From the NCBI RefSeq assembly GCF_008369295.1, contig NZ_VOBG01000017.1:1-64000 (forward strand): a stretch of 64,000 nt of DNA, written 5' to 3'. This DNA is from Pseudomonas sp. ANT_H4. Its GTDB lineage: Bacteria > Pseudomonadota > Gammaproteobacteria > Pseudomonadales > Pseudomonadaceae. Below, one piece after another: positions 8,980 to 16,603 of the stretch (positions within the stretch are counted from its first letter, which is position 1; each line of letters starts with the position of its first letter). The position numbers were made by a program, and so were the translations under genes. Under the pieces are notes generated by a model, which was given only the letters and a program-made list of their open reading frames with translations, was not told the DNA's origin and made no database searches.

Positions 8980-10176
8980 ATGATTTCAATTCAGGCATTA
9001 CAGCGTTCTGCTGCGACTATGCCCGCTGACTCGGGTCACTCACGCCATCAGACCCTGGATGTACAGGCAGTACGTAACTCTCAGGTCAACCTGAAGCAAC
9101 ACGAAAGCTCTGCGATCCGCAGAACATTGGATGTTTATGGTATAGATGATAATCGGAAAACCCTGAGCCAGCTAAATCAAGACAAATATCATGTATTGAT
9201 CAAACAAAACAAATCAGGTACCGCCGACTTGACCCATGGCGTCTATATATCCAAACAATCTGAAGACGACTATGGCAGTTTTAGATGGCTAAACCCAAAA
9301 GGTTTGCAAAAATATCAAACTAACGACCTGGCTCAGGTAACACTGACAACAACAAACCTGGCACAACTCCAGGAAACATACAAAAATACAAATGCCACCC
9401 AATTTTTGGTTGAACTGCTACGCGGTAACAGTCGAGAACCAGGCGACAAGGTATATAATGAGGTGTATAAAGAAAATCCTAATATCTTCCATTACTCTGC
9501 CCCATTGGGAACGGGTAATGGGTTTCTAATTTACCCGAATATTCCCTACATGTCGCAAACCTACACCGCTGGACAAATCACGGATTTGGCTACTAGGTCA
9601 GAAGGCATCCAGCTGACGGCCTGGGCCGTTCACCCTACAGTGCCACATGATTTAATCCAGGAAATTAATGGTGATCTTTCAATAGGAAAAACACCGACTA
9701 ACCAGAAGGAAGAGCTAAATCAACATCGCGCTGAGTTAACATCAGGCGCGAAATCATTAACTTCTATATTGGATTTAGAGCAGGGTGATGTCGGGATGCT
9801 GGAAAAACTAAAGCTGGATAGCTTTCAGCATTTAGTTGATATCTACGGGGTATCTGCTGAAAAAGACAAGGTTAATTTATTTTTCCATTTCCCGGTAGCA
9901 CCTTCAACTGCTACCTTGCATCTGCATATTTGGGTAAACAAAGGGGATCATCCCTTAAATTAGTCGCGCGCATTTGGCATTGACGAGGTCATTCAGCATT
10001 TAAAACAGGGTGAAAGTATCGATAAATTGATATTGTCCCGAAACGATGGGCAATTTATATTGCCAACCAAAGATATGTTACACAAGATTAAAGGCATGCC
10101 TGAAAGTAAAACGCCAATGCCTGCCGATTATAGCGAACTTAAGCTCCCTATCGGCGTTGGTGAATCAATAAGGTAA
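8980..10176 (+). pseudogene. DcpS-like (scavenger mRNA-decapping enzyme-like, HIT fold) protein, copy 2, interrupted by an amber codon
   Basis: The frame stays open from ATG 8980 (site AGGAG) to TAA 10174-10176 except for TAG at 9961-9963, where copy 1 has GAG (PLNEPRSF against PLN-stop-SRAF). The remainder, DEVIQHLKQGESIDKLILSR and onward, continues in frame and matches copy 1. Full length would be about 398 residues. DcpS-like features are GLQKYQTNDL, a GNGFLIYPNIPY strand (DcpS GFVLxPDLKW), SLTSILDLEQGD, LFFHFP and TLHLHIWVNKGDHPL with His314 and His316. These align with the central catalytic and third His of the DcpS HIT triad; the first His is Thr. The truncated 327-residue product would keep the motif. 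Confidence 0.6.
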
Positions 10177-10627
10177 GGTCGCAGGCTCCCTTACCCACTG
10201 AAATTCAGGCGGCTAAGGATGTTCTGAAGTAGCCGGATATTTTCTGGCTATCGAGCCGCCAGCAATTTTCAAAAAAAGACGCATGTCGAAACTTGATCCA
10301 ACCTCTTCATTTTTCAGCCCTCCGGGCCACAGAAAAGCGCTTCGCAGCAGCCATTTACTGCGCACGCCAACAAGTATCGGCGTGCCATCCACAGGTTCGA
10401 CAGCGCGAACAACAAATGCCGCCCGTGAGTGCCCGCTTCTGACCGAAAGTAGCCCTTCACAACAGGCAGCAATCGGCCAAAAGCAATCATTCAAACGGTC
10501 TCAGCAGGAATGCTAGTTAAAATATCCACTAAGCGCCCAGGAAAACCTCCCGCCGCGATGACGCTGCCCGATAATCGAGTAACACCACTTGCCTTGGCCT
10601 CAGCGAGTGAGCTTTACAACCTGTGCT
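10177..10627. repeat. Intergenic DNA with a dispersed Pseudomonas repeat (CAGGCAGCAATCGGCCA type)
   Basis: No convincing gene lies between the island and the permease. Around 10440-10500 is a sequence containing CAGGCAGCAATCGGCCA; a related copy is at 26472-26500, and a shorter GCGGCTTTCGGCCAGAAGCGG lies at 5273-5293. Opposing short frames at 10213-10494 and 10283-10516 look like chance readings of this repeat. The arms GGCGGCT (near 10210) and AGCCGCC (near 10252) form a small inverted repeat. GC content rises here back to the chromosomal level, so this is the right border of the island. Confidence 0.5.
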
Positions 10628-12043
10628 TCATTCAGGCTGCTTTACGAGTTTGGGCGACACGGCTTGGACTGATGTCCTGGCCAGCAGGTAATAGAGAACA
10701 CCAGGCACCACTAACCCCACAATCCAGGAAATATCCACACCGCCGAGCTGCGCGACCATCGGCCCGGAGTAGAAGTGGCTGTCGACGAAGGGCAGTTGAA
10801 TCAATACGCCGGCGGCATACACGCTGATCCCCAATACATTCCAGCGACCGTAGCGACCTTGTGGGTCGGATAATGCCTTGATGTCATAACGGCCCTTGTT
10901 GATGAAGTAGTAATCCACCAGGTTGATCGCGCTCCAGGGCGTGAAGAAGGTCAGCAGGAACAGGATGAAGTACTTGAAGGTGTTAAGGAACGAGTCCTGG
11001 CCCAACAGGGCGAAGGTGGTGGACGCCGCGACAATCACCAGCACAAACACCATGCGCTGTCTGGCGGTGATTTCAAGGCGACTCCTGAAGCCACTAAGGA
11101 TGGTGGCAATGCACATAAAGCTGCCGTAGGCATTGAGGGTCGACACCGTGACCTTGCCGAAGATGATGCTCAAATACAGCAAGGAGGCCATCACGCCGGT
11201 ACTGCCCAGGCCGACGATGGTGGCCACTTCATGACCGCGGAAATTCGCACCCGCCAACGCCGCAGCGAACACCCCCAACACCATGGACGCCTGGGCGCCC
11301 ACGACCGTGCCAAGGCCGACGGCGGTGAAGGTCTTCCAGGACGAGGTCTTGCTCGGCAGGTAGCGTGAGTAGTCGGCTACATAGGGGCCAAAGGCGATCT
11401 GCCAGGACGCGGAGAGCGACACCGCCAGCAGGAAGGAACTCCAGCCGAAGTGGCGGTTCTCCAGCAACAGGCCGATATCGTTGAGCGTTATCAACCGGGT
11501 AAACAGATAGGCGAAGGCAATAATGCCCAGCACGCTGGCCACCTTCCCCACCAGGTGGATGACCCGGTAACCGAAGATGGTCAGAAACGCGATGCCGGCA
11601 GAGAACATCAGGATGCCGGTGCTATCGCTGACATCGATCAACTGAGCAATGGCCTGCCCCGACAGGACCGCACCGGTGGCGCTGAAGCCGAGATACATCA
11701 GGCACACCAGCACAATCGGGATCGCCGCACCATAGACGCCAAACTGCACGCGACTGGAGATCATCTGCGGCAGTCCAAGCTTGGGCCCTTGTGCGGCGTG
11801 CAAAGCAACCACCGCACCGCCAAACAGCTGGCCAATCAGCAAGCCGATAAGTGACCAGAACACATCGCCGCCCAGTACTACGGCCAGGGCGCCGGTGACG
11901 ATCGCCGTGATCTGCAGGTTGGCGCCGAGCCACAGGGTGAACTGGCTGTACAGACTGCCGTGGCGCTCGGCCTCGGGAATGTAATCGATCGAACGGGTCT
12001 CGATCAGCGAACTTCGCTGCTGACTATCGCAGGCCTTGGTCAT
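10628..12043 (-). CDS. NCS1-family nucleobase/hydantoin/purine-type permease
   Basis: A 471-residue integral membrane protein with about 12 hydrophobic segments, built like the NCS1 (CodB/PucI/Mhp1) family of proton- or sodium-coupled importers. It starts IETRSIDYIPEAERHG, the usual cytosolic lead before TM1, followed by FTLWLGANLQITAIVTGAL. The internal LPQMISSRVQFGVYG (family GLPQMxxSRxxFG) is characteristic. It is the third gene of a minus-strand set with a TorF-type outer-membrane protein and an exported amidohydrolase, so the substrate may be a cyclic amide or N-heterocycle. The exact substrate cannot be read from the sequence. Confidence 0.8.
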   Translation of the reverse strand: MTKACDSQQRSSLIETRSIDYIPEAERHGSLYSQFTLWLGANLQITAIVTGALAVVLGGDVFWSLIGLLIGQLFGGAVVALHAAQGPKLGLPQMISSRVQFGVYGAAIPIVLVCLMYLGFSATGAVLSGQAIAQLIDVSDSTGILMFSAGIAFLTIFGYRVIHLVGKVASVLGIIAFAYLFTRLITLNDIGLLLENRHFGWSSFLLAVSLSASWQIAFGPYVADYSRYLPSKTSSWKTFTAVGLGTVVGAQASMVLGVFAAALAGANFRGHEVATIVGLGSTGVMASLLYLSIIFGKVTVSTLNAYGSFMCIATILSGFRSRLEITARQRMVFVLVIVAASTTFALLGQDSFLNTFKYFILFLLTFFTPWSAINLVDYYFINKGRYDIKALSDPQGRYGRWNVLGISVYAAGVLIQLPFVDSHFYSGPMVAQLGGVDISWIVGLVVPGVLYYLLARTSVQAVSPKLVKQPE

Positions 12044-12084
12044 AACGGTGCTTTCCTTTAAGGGGCAGACGGGTGTTTTTGTTG

Positions 12085-12861
12085 TTAGAAGGTCTTGCTG
12101 GCGCTGGCCACGACGGTAGCGTTACAGGTGTCGTCGAAGCCGGTAAAGCTCAAGCACTCTTCTTTTGAGAGATCGGTGTCGATATAGCTCAGCGCCCAGT
12201 TCACGCCGACAAACTCACGGCTGAGTTTGATTTCCCAGTTGTAGTAGTCGGCGCGACTTTTGCCGTTCTCCTTGAAAAATACGTCGTCCTTATAGTCGAC
12301 GTATTCATAGCGTGCTTCCAGGCCAAACTCGGAGGGCAGTACGGTGCGGTAGCCAATCAGTATCGAAGATAGGTCTTCATCTTTTTTGCCCTTGTGGAAG
12401 TTGCCTTCCTCATCTTCGTAGTCAGGGCCTTTCATGTTCTTGACGTATTTGCCGCCGAGCAGGACGCCGTACACATCAAGGAGGGTCCGGATGTCGCTCT
12501 GGTTGTATCCGCTTTCACGGGGAAATTCGTACTGAGTGTAGAAGGTGTCCAGGCTGATGTTGTCGTTGATCTGCCAGAAGTAGCCTGCGAAATAATCGAT
12601 CTCCTGGCGCGCTTTCGAGCCGTAGCCAAAGTTGACATTCGAGGTCCAGATGCCAGCGTACAAACCGCTGGAGTGGCTAAGGGTTACCGCCAGTTGCGCG
12701 GCAGGGTCGCCCAGGGTTTGCGAGAGTCCGCTGACGCGATAGTCAGTGGTCAGCGCTGGCGTGATGATGAGCTCGAAGTTGTCATTGAGCTCCAGGGCCT
12801 GGGCGCTTATCAGTGGCGTCAGGGCGAGACCGGCCAGCATGAAGATGGAAAGTGCTTTCAT
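12085..12861 (-). CDS. TorF-family putative outer-membrane porin
   Basis: A 258-residue protein with a clear signal peptide (MKALSIFMLAGLALTPLISA-QA), then ALTTDYRVSGLSQTLGDPAA and GLYAGIWTSNVNFG. These are hallmarks of the TorF/Gcw_chp family of outer-membrane beta-barrel proteins, and the chain ends in Phe as outer-membrane proteins commonly do. It lies 41 bp before the permease gene and 103 bp after the amidohydrolase gene, likely co-transcribed. A role in passage of the amidohydrolase substrate across the outer membrane is inferred from context only. Confidence 0.75.
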   Translation of the reverse strand: MKALSIFMLAGLALTPLISAQALELNDNFELIITPALTTDYRVSGLSQTLGDPAAQLAVTLSHSSGLYAGIWTSNVNFGYGSKARQEIDYFAGYFWQINDNISLDTFYTQYEFPRESGYNQSDIRTLLDVYGVLLGGKYVKNMKGPDYEDEEGNFHKGKKDEDLSSILIGYRTVLPSEFGLEARYEYVDYKDDVFFKENGKSRADYYNWEIKLSREFVGVNWALSYIDTDLSKEECLSFTGFDDTCNATVVASASKTF

Positions 12862-12964
12862 GGGGTTTCTCTTATTGTTATGGAGTTTTGTGGGGTATTT
12901 CAGGCACAGCAGTGCCCAGCGCCGCGCAGAGAGCGGCGTCAGGCAGGTTGCTTGGCGTAAGGGG

Positions 12965-14707
12965 TCAGGCGTCGGGGGCGTAGACCTGCTTGCCGGCGAA
13001 GAAGGTTTTCAGGACCTTGGTTTCGTACAGATCATCGTCACTGACGTTGAACACATCCCGATCGAGGACGATCAGATCAGCCTGTTTGCCGGGCTCCAAG
13101 GAACCAATCTGCTTATCCAGACGCAGGGTTTTGGCCGCGTTGATGGTGTAGGCATAGAACATGCTCTGGCGATCAATGCTTTCCTTGGCATTCAGCACGC
13201 CCAATGGACCTTTGCGAGTGCTGGCCTGAGCAATGGCGTTCCATGGGTTGGGGCTCGACACCGGCCAGTCACTGGCGCCCGCGATGATTGCGCCCGCGTC
13301 ATGCAGCGACCTGGCGGGGTATTGGTAGCCGTAGGCAAACGCGCTGATATAAGGCTTTACCAGCGCTTCGGTATAACTCTCGCTGGTGGCCCACAGCAGT
13401 TGCATGGAGGCGATGACGCCGAGCTCCTTGAAGCGCGGGAACTCTTTTGGATTGACCAGTTGCAGGTGGCTGATGCTATGGGCCATTGGCACAGGATTTA
13501 GCTTGCGCGCGTATTCAAAGCCGTTGAGTGCTTCACGTACGGCACGGTCGCCGACCGCGTGCACGTGCACGATCCAGTCGCGCTTTTCAGCCGCGACCAC
13601 CAGTTCGCCAAAATGCTCCGGTTCGATCAACAACTGCCCGTTTTTATTGCTGTTCTTGTAAGGGACGATGACGGCTGCGGTCTGTCCTGGAAACTCCAGA
13701 ACGCCGTCGCCAAATATCTTGATACCAGGGAACGTCAGATTGGGCACGCCCTCGAATTTTTTCACCACCTTGGCCAGGACTTCCAGGTCAGCCGGCTTGC
13801 TCTTGGAGTTGGTCAGCATCAAGGCGGCGACGTGGGCGCTGAGTTCGCCGCTCTCTGCCAGTTCACGGTAGAACGGCAGTACGCCGTAACTCTGCTCCGT
13901 TGCGGTGAAGTCGAACAGCGAGTCGGAACCGCCAGCGTTCGACGCGGCATCCATCCAGGCGGTGACGCCATAACCATTATTGACTTTCACCGCTTCGCGG
14001 GCGGCCTTCATCATGGTTGCTTTGGTTGGCGTTGGAATCTGGCTGCGTACCTGGTCCCAGACAGACTCGGCAAAATAACCGGTGGGGGTAAAGTCTTTTT
14101 CATGGCCCACATAGGCACGCTCGTTTTCTGGCAGGCCTTTGACCCTGGCAGCGTCGATTTTTACCCGTTTGAGCATGGCGTTGTTGGCCCAGCCGGTGTG
14201 ACCGTCAATACCGCTCAGCACCAGCGGCTGGTCGGCCCAGCGGCCCTGGTTGAAAATCTTGCCCAGGTCACGGCTTTTATCCCAATAGGCCGAGCTGGTG
14301 CCGGCAATAACAATGACGTCCCCGGCGCGTGCGTTACCGGCTTTATCCTGTTCGATGATCCATTGCTCAAGCTCGGGCAACGGTTTTTCCTCATCCAGCA
14401 GTGTGGCCCCCAGACCGTCGAAGGCCGCCACCACCGGGTGGCTGTGGGTGTCAATCATGCCCGGCATCAAGACCTTGCCGGCAAGATCGATCCGTTGAGT
14501 TTGTGCATCAGCGAGTGCGTTGATCTGTGCATCGGTGCCAACTTCAAGAATTTTGCCGTTTTCCACCGCAACGGCTTGAACCAGGCCTTGACCGGGGACA
14601 CCGGTAAAGATCTTGCCATTGGTGAGTACCAGATCGGCAGCGGCCATGGCTTGCAGCGAGGAATAGGCCAGTGCAGCAGCCAACACGCTTGGAATAAATC
14701 GTTGCAT
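12965..14707 (-). CDS. Exported amidohydrolase (YtcJ-like, amidohydrolase 3 family)
   Basis: A 580-residue metal-dependent hydrolase with a signal peptide (MQRFIPSVLAAALAYSSLQA-MAA), then ADLVLTNGKIFTG, the first metal-site motif GMIDTHSHPVV, a central HVHAVGDRAVREALNGFE, SISHLQ, and GASDWPVSSPNPW, the last catalytic Asp region. The C-terminus returns to the small beta-sandwich with GSLEPGKQADLIVLD. YtcJ-like proteins hydrolyse C-N bonds in diverse amides; the substrate is unknown. It heads a likely operon with the TorF protein and NCS1 permease. The periplasmic location implies hydrolysis before inner-membrane uptake. Confidence 0.8.
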   Translation of the reverse strand: MQRFIPSVLAAALAYSSLQAMAAADLVLTNGKIFTGVPGQGLVQAVAVENGKILEVGTDAQINALADAQTQRIDLAGKVLMPGMIDTHSHPVVAAFDGLGATLLDEEKPLPELEQWIIEQDKAGNARAGDVIVIAGTSSAYWDKSRDLGKIFNQGRWADQPLVLSGIDGHTGWANNAMLKRVKIDAARVKGLPENERAYVGHEKDFTPTGYFAESVWDQVRSQIPTPTKATMMKAAREAVKVNNGYGVTAWMDAASNAGGSDSLFDFTATEQSYGVLPFYRELAESGELSAHVAALMLTNSKSKPADLEVLAKVVKKFEGVPNLTFPGIKIFGDGVLEFPGQTAAVIVPYKNSNKNGQLLIEPEHFGELVVAAEKRDWIVHVHAVGDRAVREALNGFEYARKLNPVPMAHSISHLQLVNPKEFPRFKELGVIASMQLLWATSESYTEALVKPYISAFAYGYQYPARSLHDAGAIIAGASDWPVSSPNPWNAIAQASTRKGPLGVLNAKESIDRQSMFYAYTINAAKTLRLDKQIGSLEPGKQADLIVLDRDVFNVSDDDLYETKVLKTFFAGKQVYAPDA

Positions 14708-14910
14708 CGAAACCCCTTATTGTTTTTATTGGGCTAGCGACGAGATGAGTGAGTCCTCGCTACGCATCGCCGATTACGACTCACACGGGTATGAGCCTGT
14801 GCCGTACAACCCCTCAATATGCAAGGCACACCATATAGAGCGCAGGAGTCGTATGGACCTCTGCAAATGAGGAGGGTGAGGCAATTAGTTGGAGGCCCAG
14901 GCCGCCGCAA

Positions 14911-15897
14911 TTAATCGCGGCGCGTAGCATCCGCAGGTGGGGTCGGCGATCGCAGGGCCGAACCGAGCTCCACCTTGCTCTTGACGCCGAGTTGCAAGTA
15001 GCAGTTGCGCAGATAGGTGCGCACTGTCGCAGGACTCAGCACAAGGATTTTGGCAATTTCCTTGTAGGAATGGCCGGCGGCGAACAGCAGGGCTACCGTT
15101 CTCTCGCGCGGTGCAAGCACCGCGCCGCGCGACTGCACTTCGAGTGACAGGATCACATGCTCTGCGTTAGGGCACAGTGTCAGTGCAGAGCGGCCCAGGC
15201 GTATCACGCAGGGAGCCTTTTGCAGTTGCGCGATCACCTCTGCGGGAAGGACTGAGCCATTCCACCCGGGCAACTCGCGCTGGATTGCTGCGCACAGCCT
15301 TGCCCCCACGTACAGCAGACTGCCGTCCATACGTGCGACACCGAAGTCTGTCACCCCGTTGTCGGTGTCGAACCGAATCATGTCTTGCACCTGGAATCGC
15401 CACAATTGCAAAAGATGGTCGCAAAAGGCCGAAAACAAATCAGCTTCGCTGTCATTGAACGCCGGTGCATGCATGCCACGATAGAGACAGACGAAGAACA
15501 TCAAGCCGCTTTCGGGCAACTCGAAGGTGATGCACATCAAGTGGTAAAGATCGTGGCGCCGTGCAAACTCGTTCACCTCCTCGCAGGGGTCGGTGTACTC
15601 ACTTGCGCGCACGACCTCACCTGGTTGAGTCAACGTGTCATGGGAGAAGCTGTCACTGCTCGCCACCTTGTGCCATTCGCTGGCAAACGACTCGGGCAGA
15701 TCAATACGCCCATGCATCCAGCTTTTTGGGGGAATACTGGCATCTGACACAGACATCTCGCCCCACCACGCTGAAACGAAGGGCACCAGTTGGCGAAATA
15801 CCTGCAGGCCGTCTGCAATGAAATGAGACCCGCCACGCTCTCGAGCGAGACGAGCAAGCTGGAGTACGCAAAGATTGAATGCTTTCAGCGTTCCCAT
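14911..15897 (-). CDS. LuxR-family transcriptional regulator
   Basis: The C-terminus carries a LuxR/FixJ-type helix-turn-helix: LAPRERTVALLFAAGHSYKE followed by IAKILVLSPATVRTYLRN. The N-terminal 250 residues have no recognisable receiver or autoinducer domain but contain a GAF/PAS-like mix of strands and helices (HDLYHLMCITFELPESGLMF, ADLFSAFCDHLLQLW). The frame is open to 16146. I prefer ATG 15897 (328 residues) because AAGGA sits seven bases before it, while upstream ATGs lack a site. It is in the same direction as the amidohydrolase operon, 203 bp upstream, and divergent from nap, so it could control either. Confidence 0.75.
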   Translation of the reverse strand: MGTLKAFNLCVLQLARLARERGGSHFIADGLQVFRQLVPFVSAWWGEMSVSDASIPPKSWMHGRIDLPESFASEWHKVASSDSFSHDTLTQPGEVVRASEYTDPCEEVNEFARRHDLYHLMCITFELPESGLMFFVCLYRGMHAPAFNDSEADLFSAFCDHLLQLWRFQVQDMIRFDTDNGVTDFGVARMDGSLLYVGARLCAAIQRELPGWNGSVLPAEVIAQLQKAPCVIRLGRSALTLCPNAEHVILSLEVQSRGAVLAPRERTVALLFAAGHSYKEIAKILVLSPATVRTYLRNCYLQLGVKSKVELGSALRSPTPPADATRRD

Positions 15898-16149
15898 CGA
15901 CGTCCTTGCTCCGGACTCATCACCTCCCAACATCGTTCTGGTCTCAGCTGTTATATGCCCTGTTATTTTTCGACCTTGCCATAGGCAGAGCAATCGCGTC
16001 CAGCCCGAACATGATCCCACTCGTACATAGCCTTTACGTGGTTCGCACCGGGGCATGAAGGTTAACCGTCGGTCGAGAAAGATCATGACAGGGACCTCTA
16101 CAAAATCTCGTGATCTAGTATCAATGCAAGTTCGGCTGGAGATCACTCC

Positions 16150-16308
16150 ATGTCACTGGATAAAGAACGAAAATCTGAGCGCCGCAAGGAGACCCGGCTG
16201 TTCGTCTTTCTTGTCGCCTGCCTCTTTCCGTTGCTGTCAGTCGCTATCGTCGGCAGTTACGGTTTTATCATCTGGTTTTCCCAAATGCTCTACGGGCCAC
16301 CCAGCTGA
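16150..16308 (+). CDS. napE: Periplasmic nitrate reductase subunit NapE
   Basis: A 52-residue single-span protein: a charged start MSLDKERKSERRKETRLFVF, then a membrane helix LVACLFPLLSVAIVGSYGFI, and a short GPPS tail. This matches NapE, a small inner-membrane component of unclear role at the head of many nap operons. GGAG is placed eight bases before ATG 16150. It lies 34 bp upstream of napD. No clear Anr/FNR box (TTGAT-N4-ATCAA) is visible in the 250 bp upstream. Confidence 0.85.
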   Translation: MSLDKERKSERRKETRLFVFLVACLFPLLSVAIVGSYGFIIWFSQMLYGPPS

Positions 16309-16342
16309 CAGCCCTTCTCCTGAAATCTCCTGGAGCCAGCGC

Positions 16343-16603
16343 ATGGACGAAGCCCTGCATATCGCCAGCCTGGTAGTACTTGCCCGGCCTGAATATTTTG
16401 ACGCGGTTAAAGCAAACCTGCGCCTGTTGGACGGCCTGGAGTTGCATCAGGAAAGTGCTGCCGGAAAACTGGTGGTGGTACTTGAGGCCACACACGAAAA
16501 CCAGATACTGCAACGCATCGAACAGATCAATAGCATGCCGGGCGTACTCAACGCCGCGTTGATCTATCACGAACTCCTCGACCCCGCAGGAGATATCGAA
16601 TGA
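16343..16603 (+). CDS. napD: NapA signal-binding chaperone NapD
   Basis: An 86-residue cytoplasmic chaperone of the NapD family that binds the Tat signal of NapA and holds back export until cofactor insertion. It shows the ferredoxin-like pattern HIASLVVLARPEYFDAVKAN, GKLVVVLEATHE and INSMPGVLNAALIYHEL. The frame is open further upstream (to 16055) but that stretch is napE in another frame; ATG 16343 after GGAGCCAGC is the sensible start. Its stop overlaps the napA start (ATGA). Confidence 0.9.
   Translation: MDEALHIASLVVLARPEYFDAVKANLRLLDGLELHQESAAGKLVVVLEATHENQILQRIEQINSMPGVLNAALIYHELLDPAGDIE

Noticed and set aside
10213..10516. Opposing short ORFs containing FWPIAACC / QAAIGQKQ
   Set aside because: They read through a dispersed non-coding repeat common in Pseudomonas intergenic regions; no start signal or family match.
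13559..14737. Long plus-strand ORF (392 codons) opposite the amidohydrolase gene
   Set aside because: Antisense to a well-supported gene and a result of GC-rich codon bias; no family resemblance.
15985..16149. Anr/FNR site upstream of napE
   Set aside because: No TTGAT-N4-ATCAA-like sequence could be found on inspection, so none is annotated.
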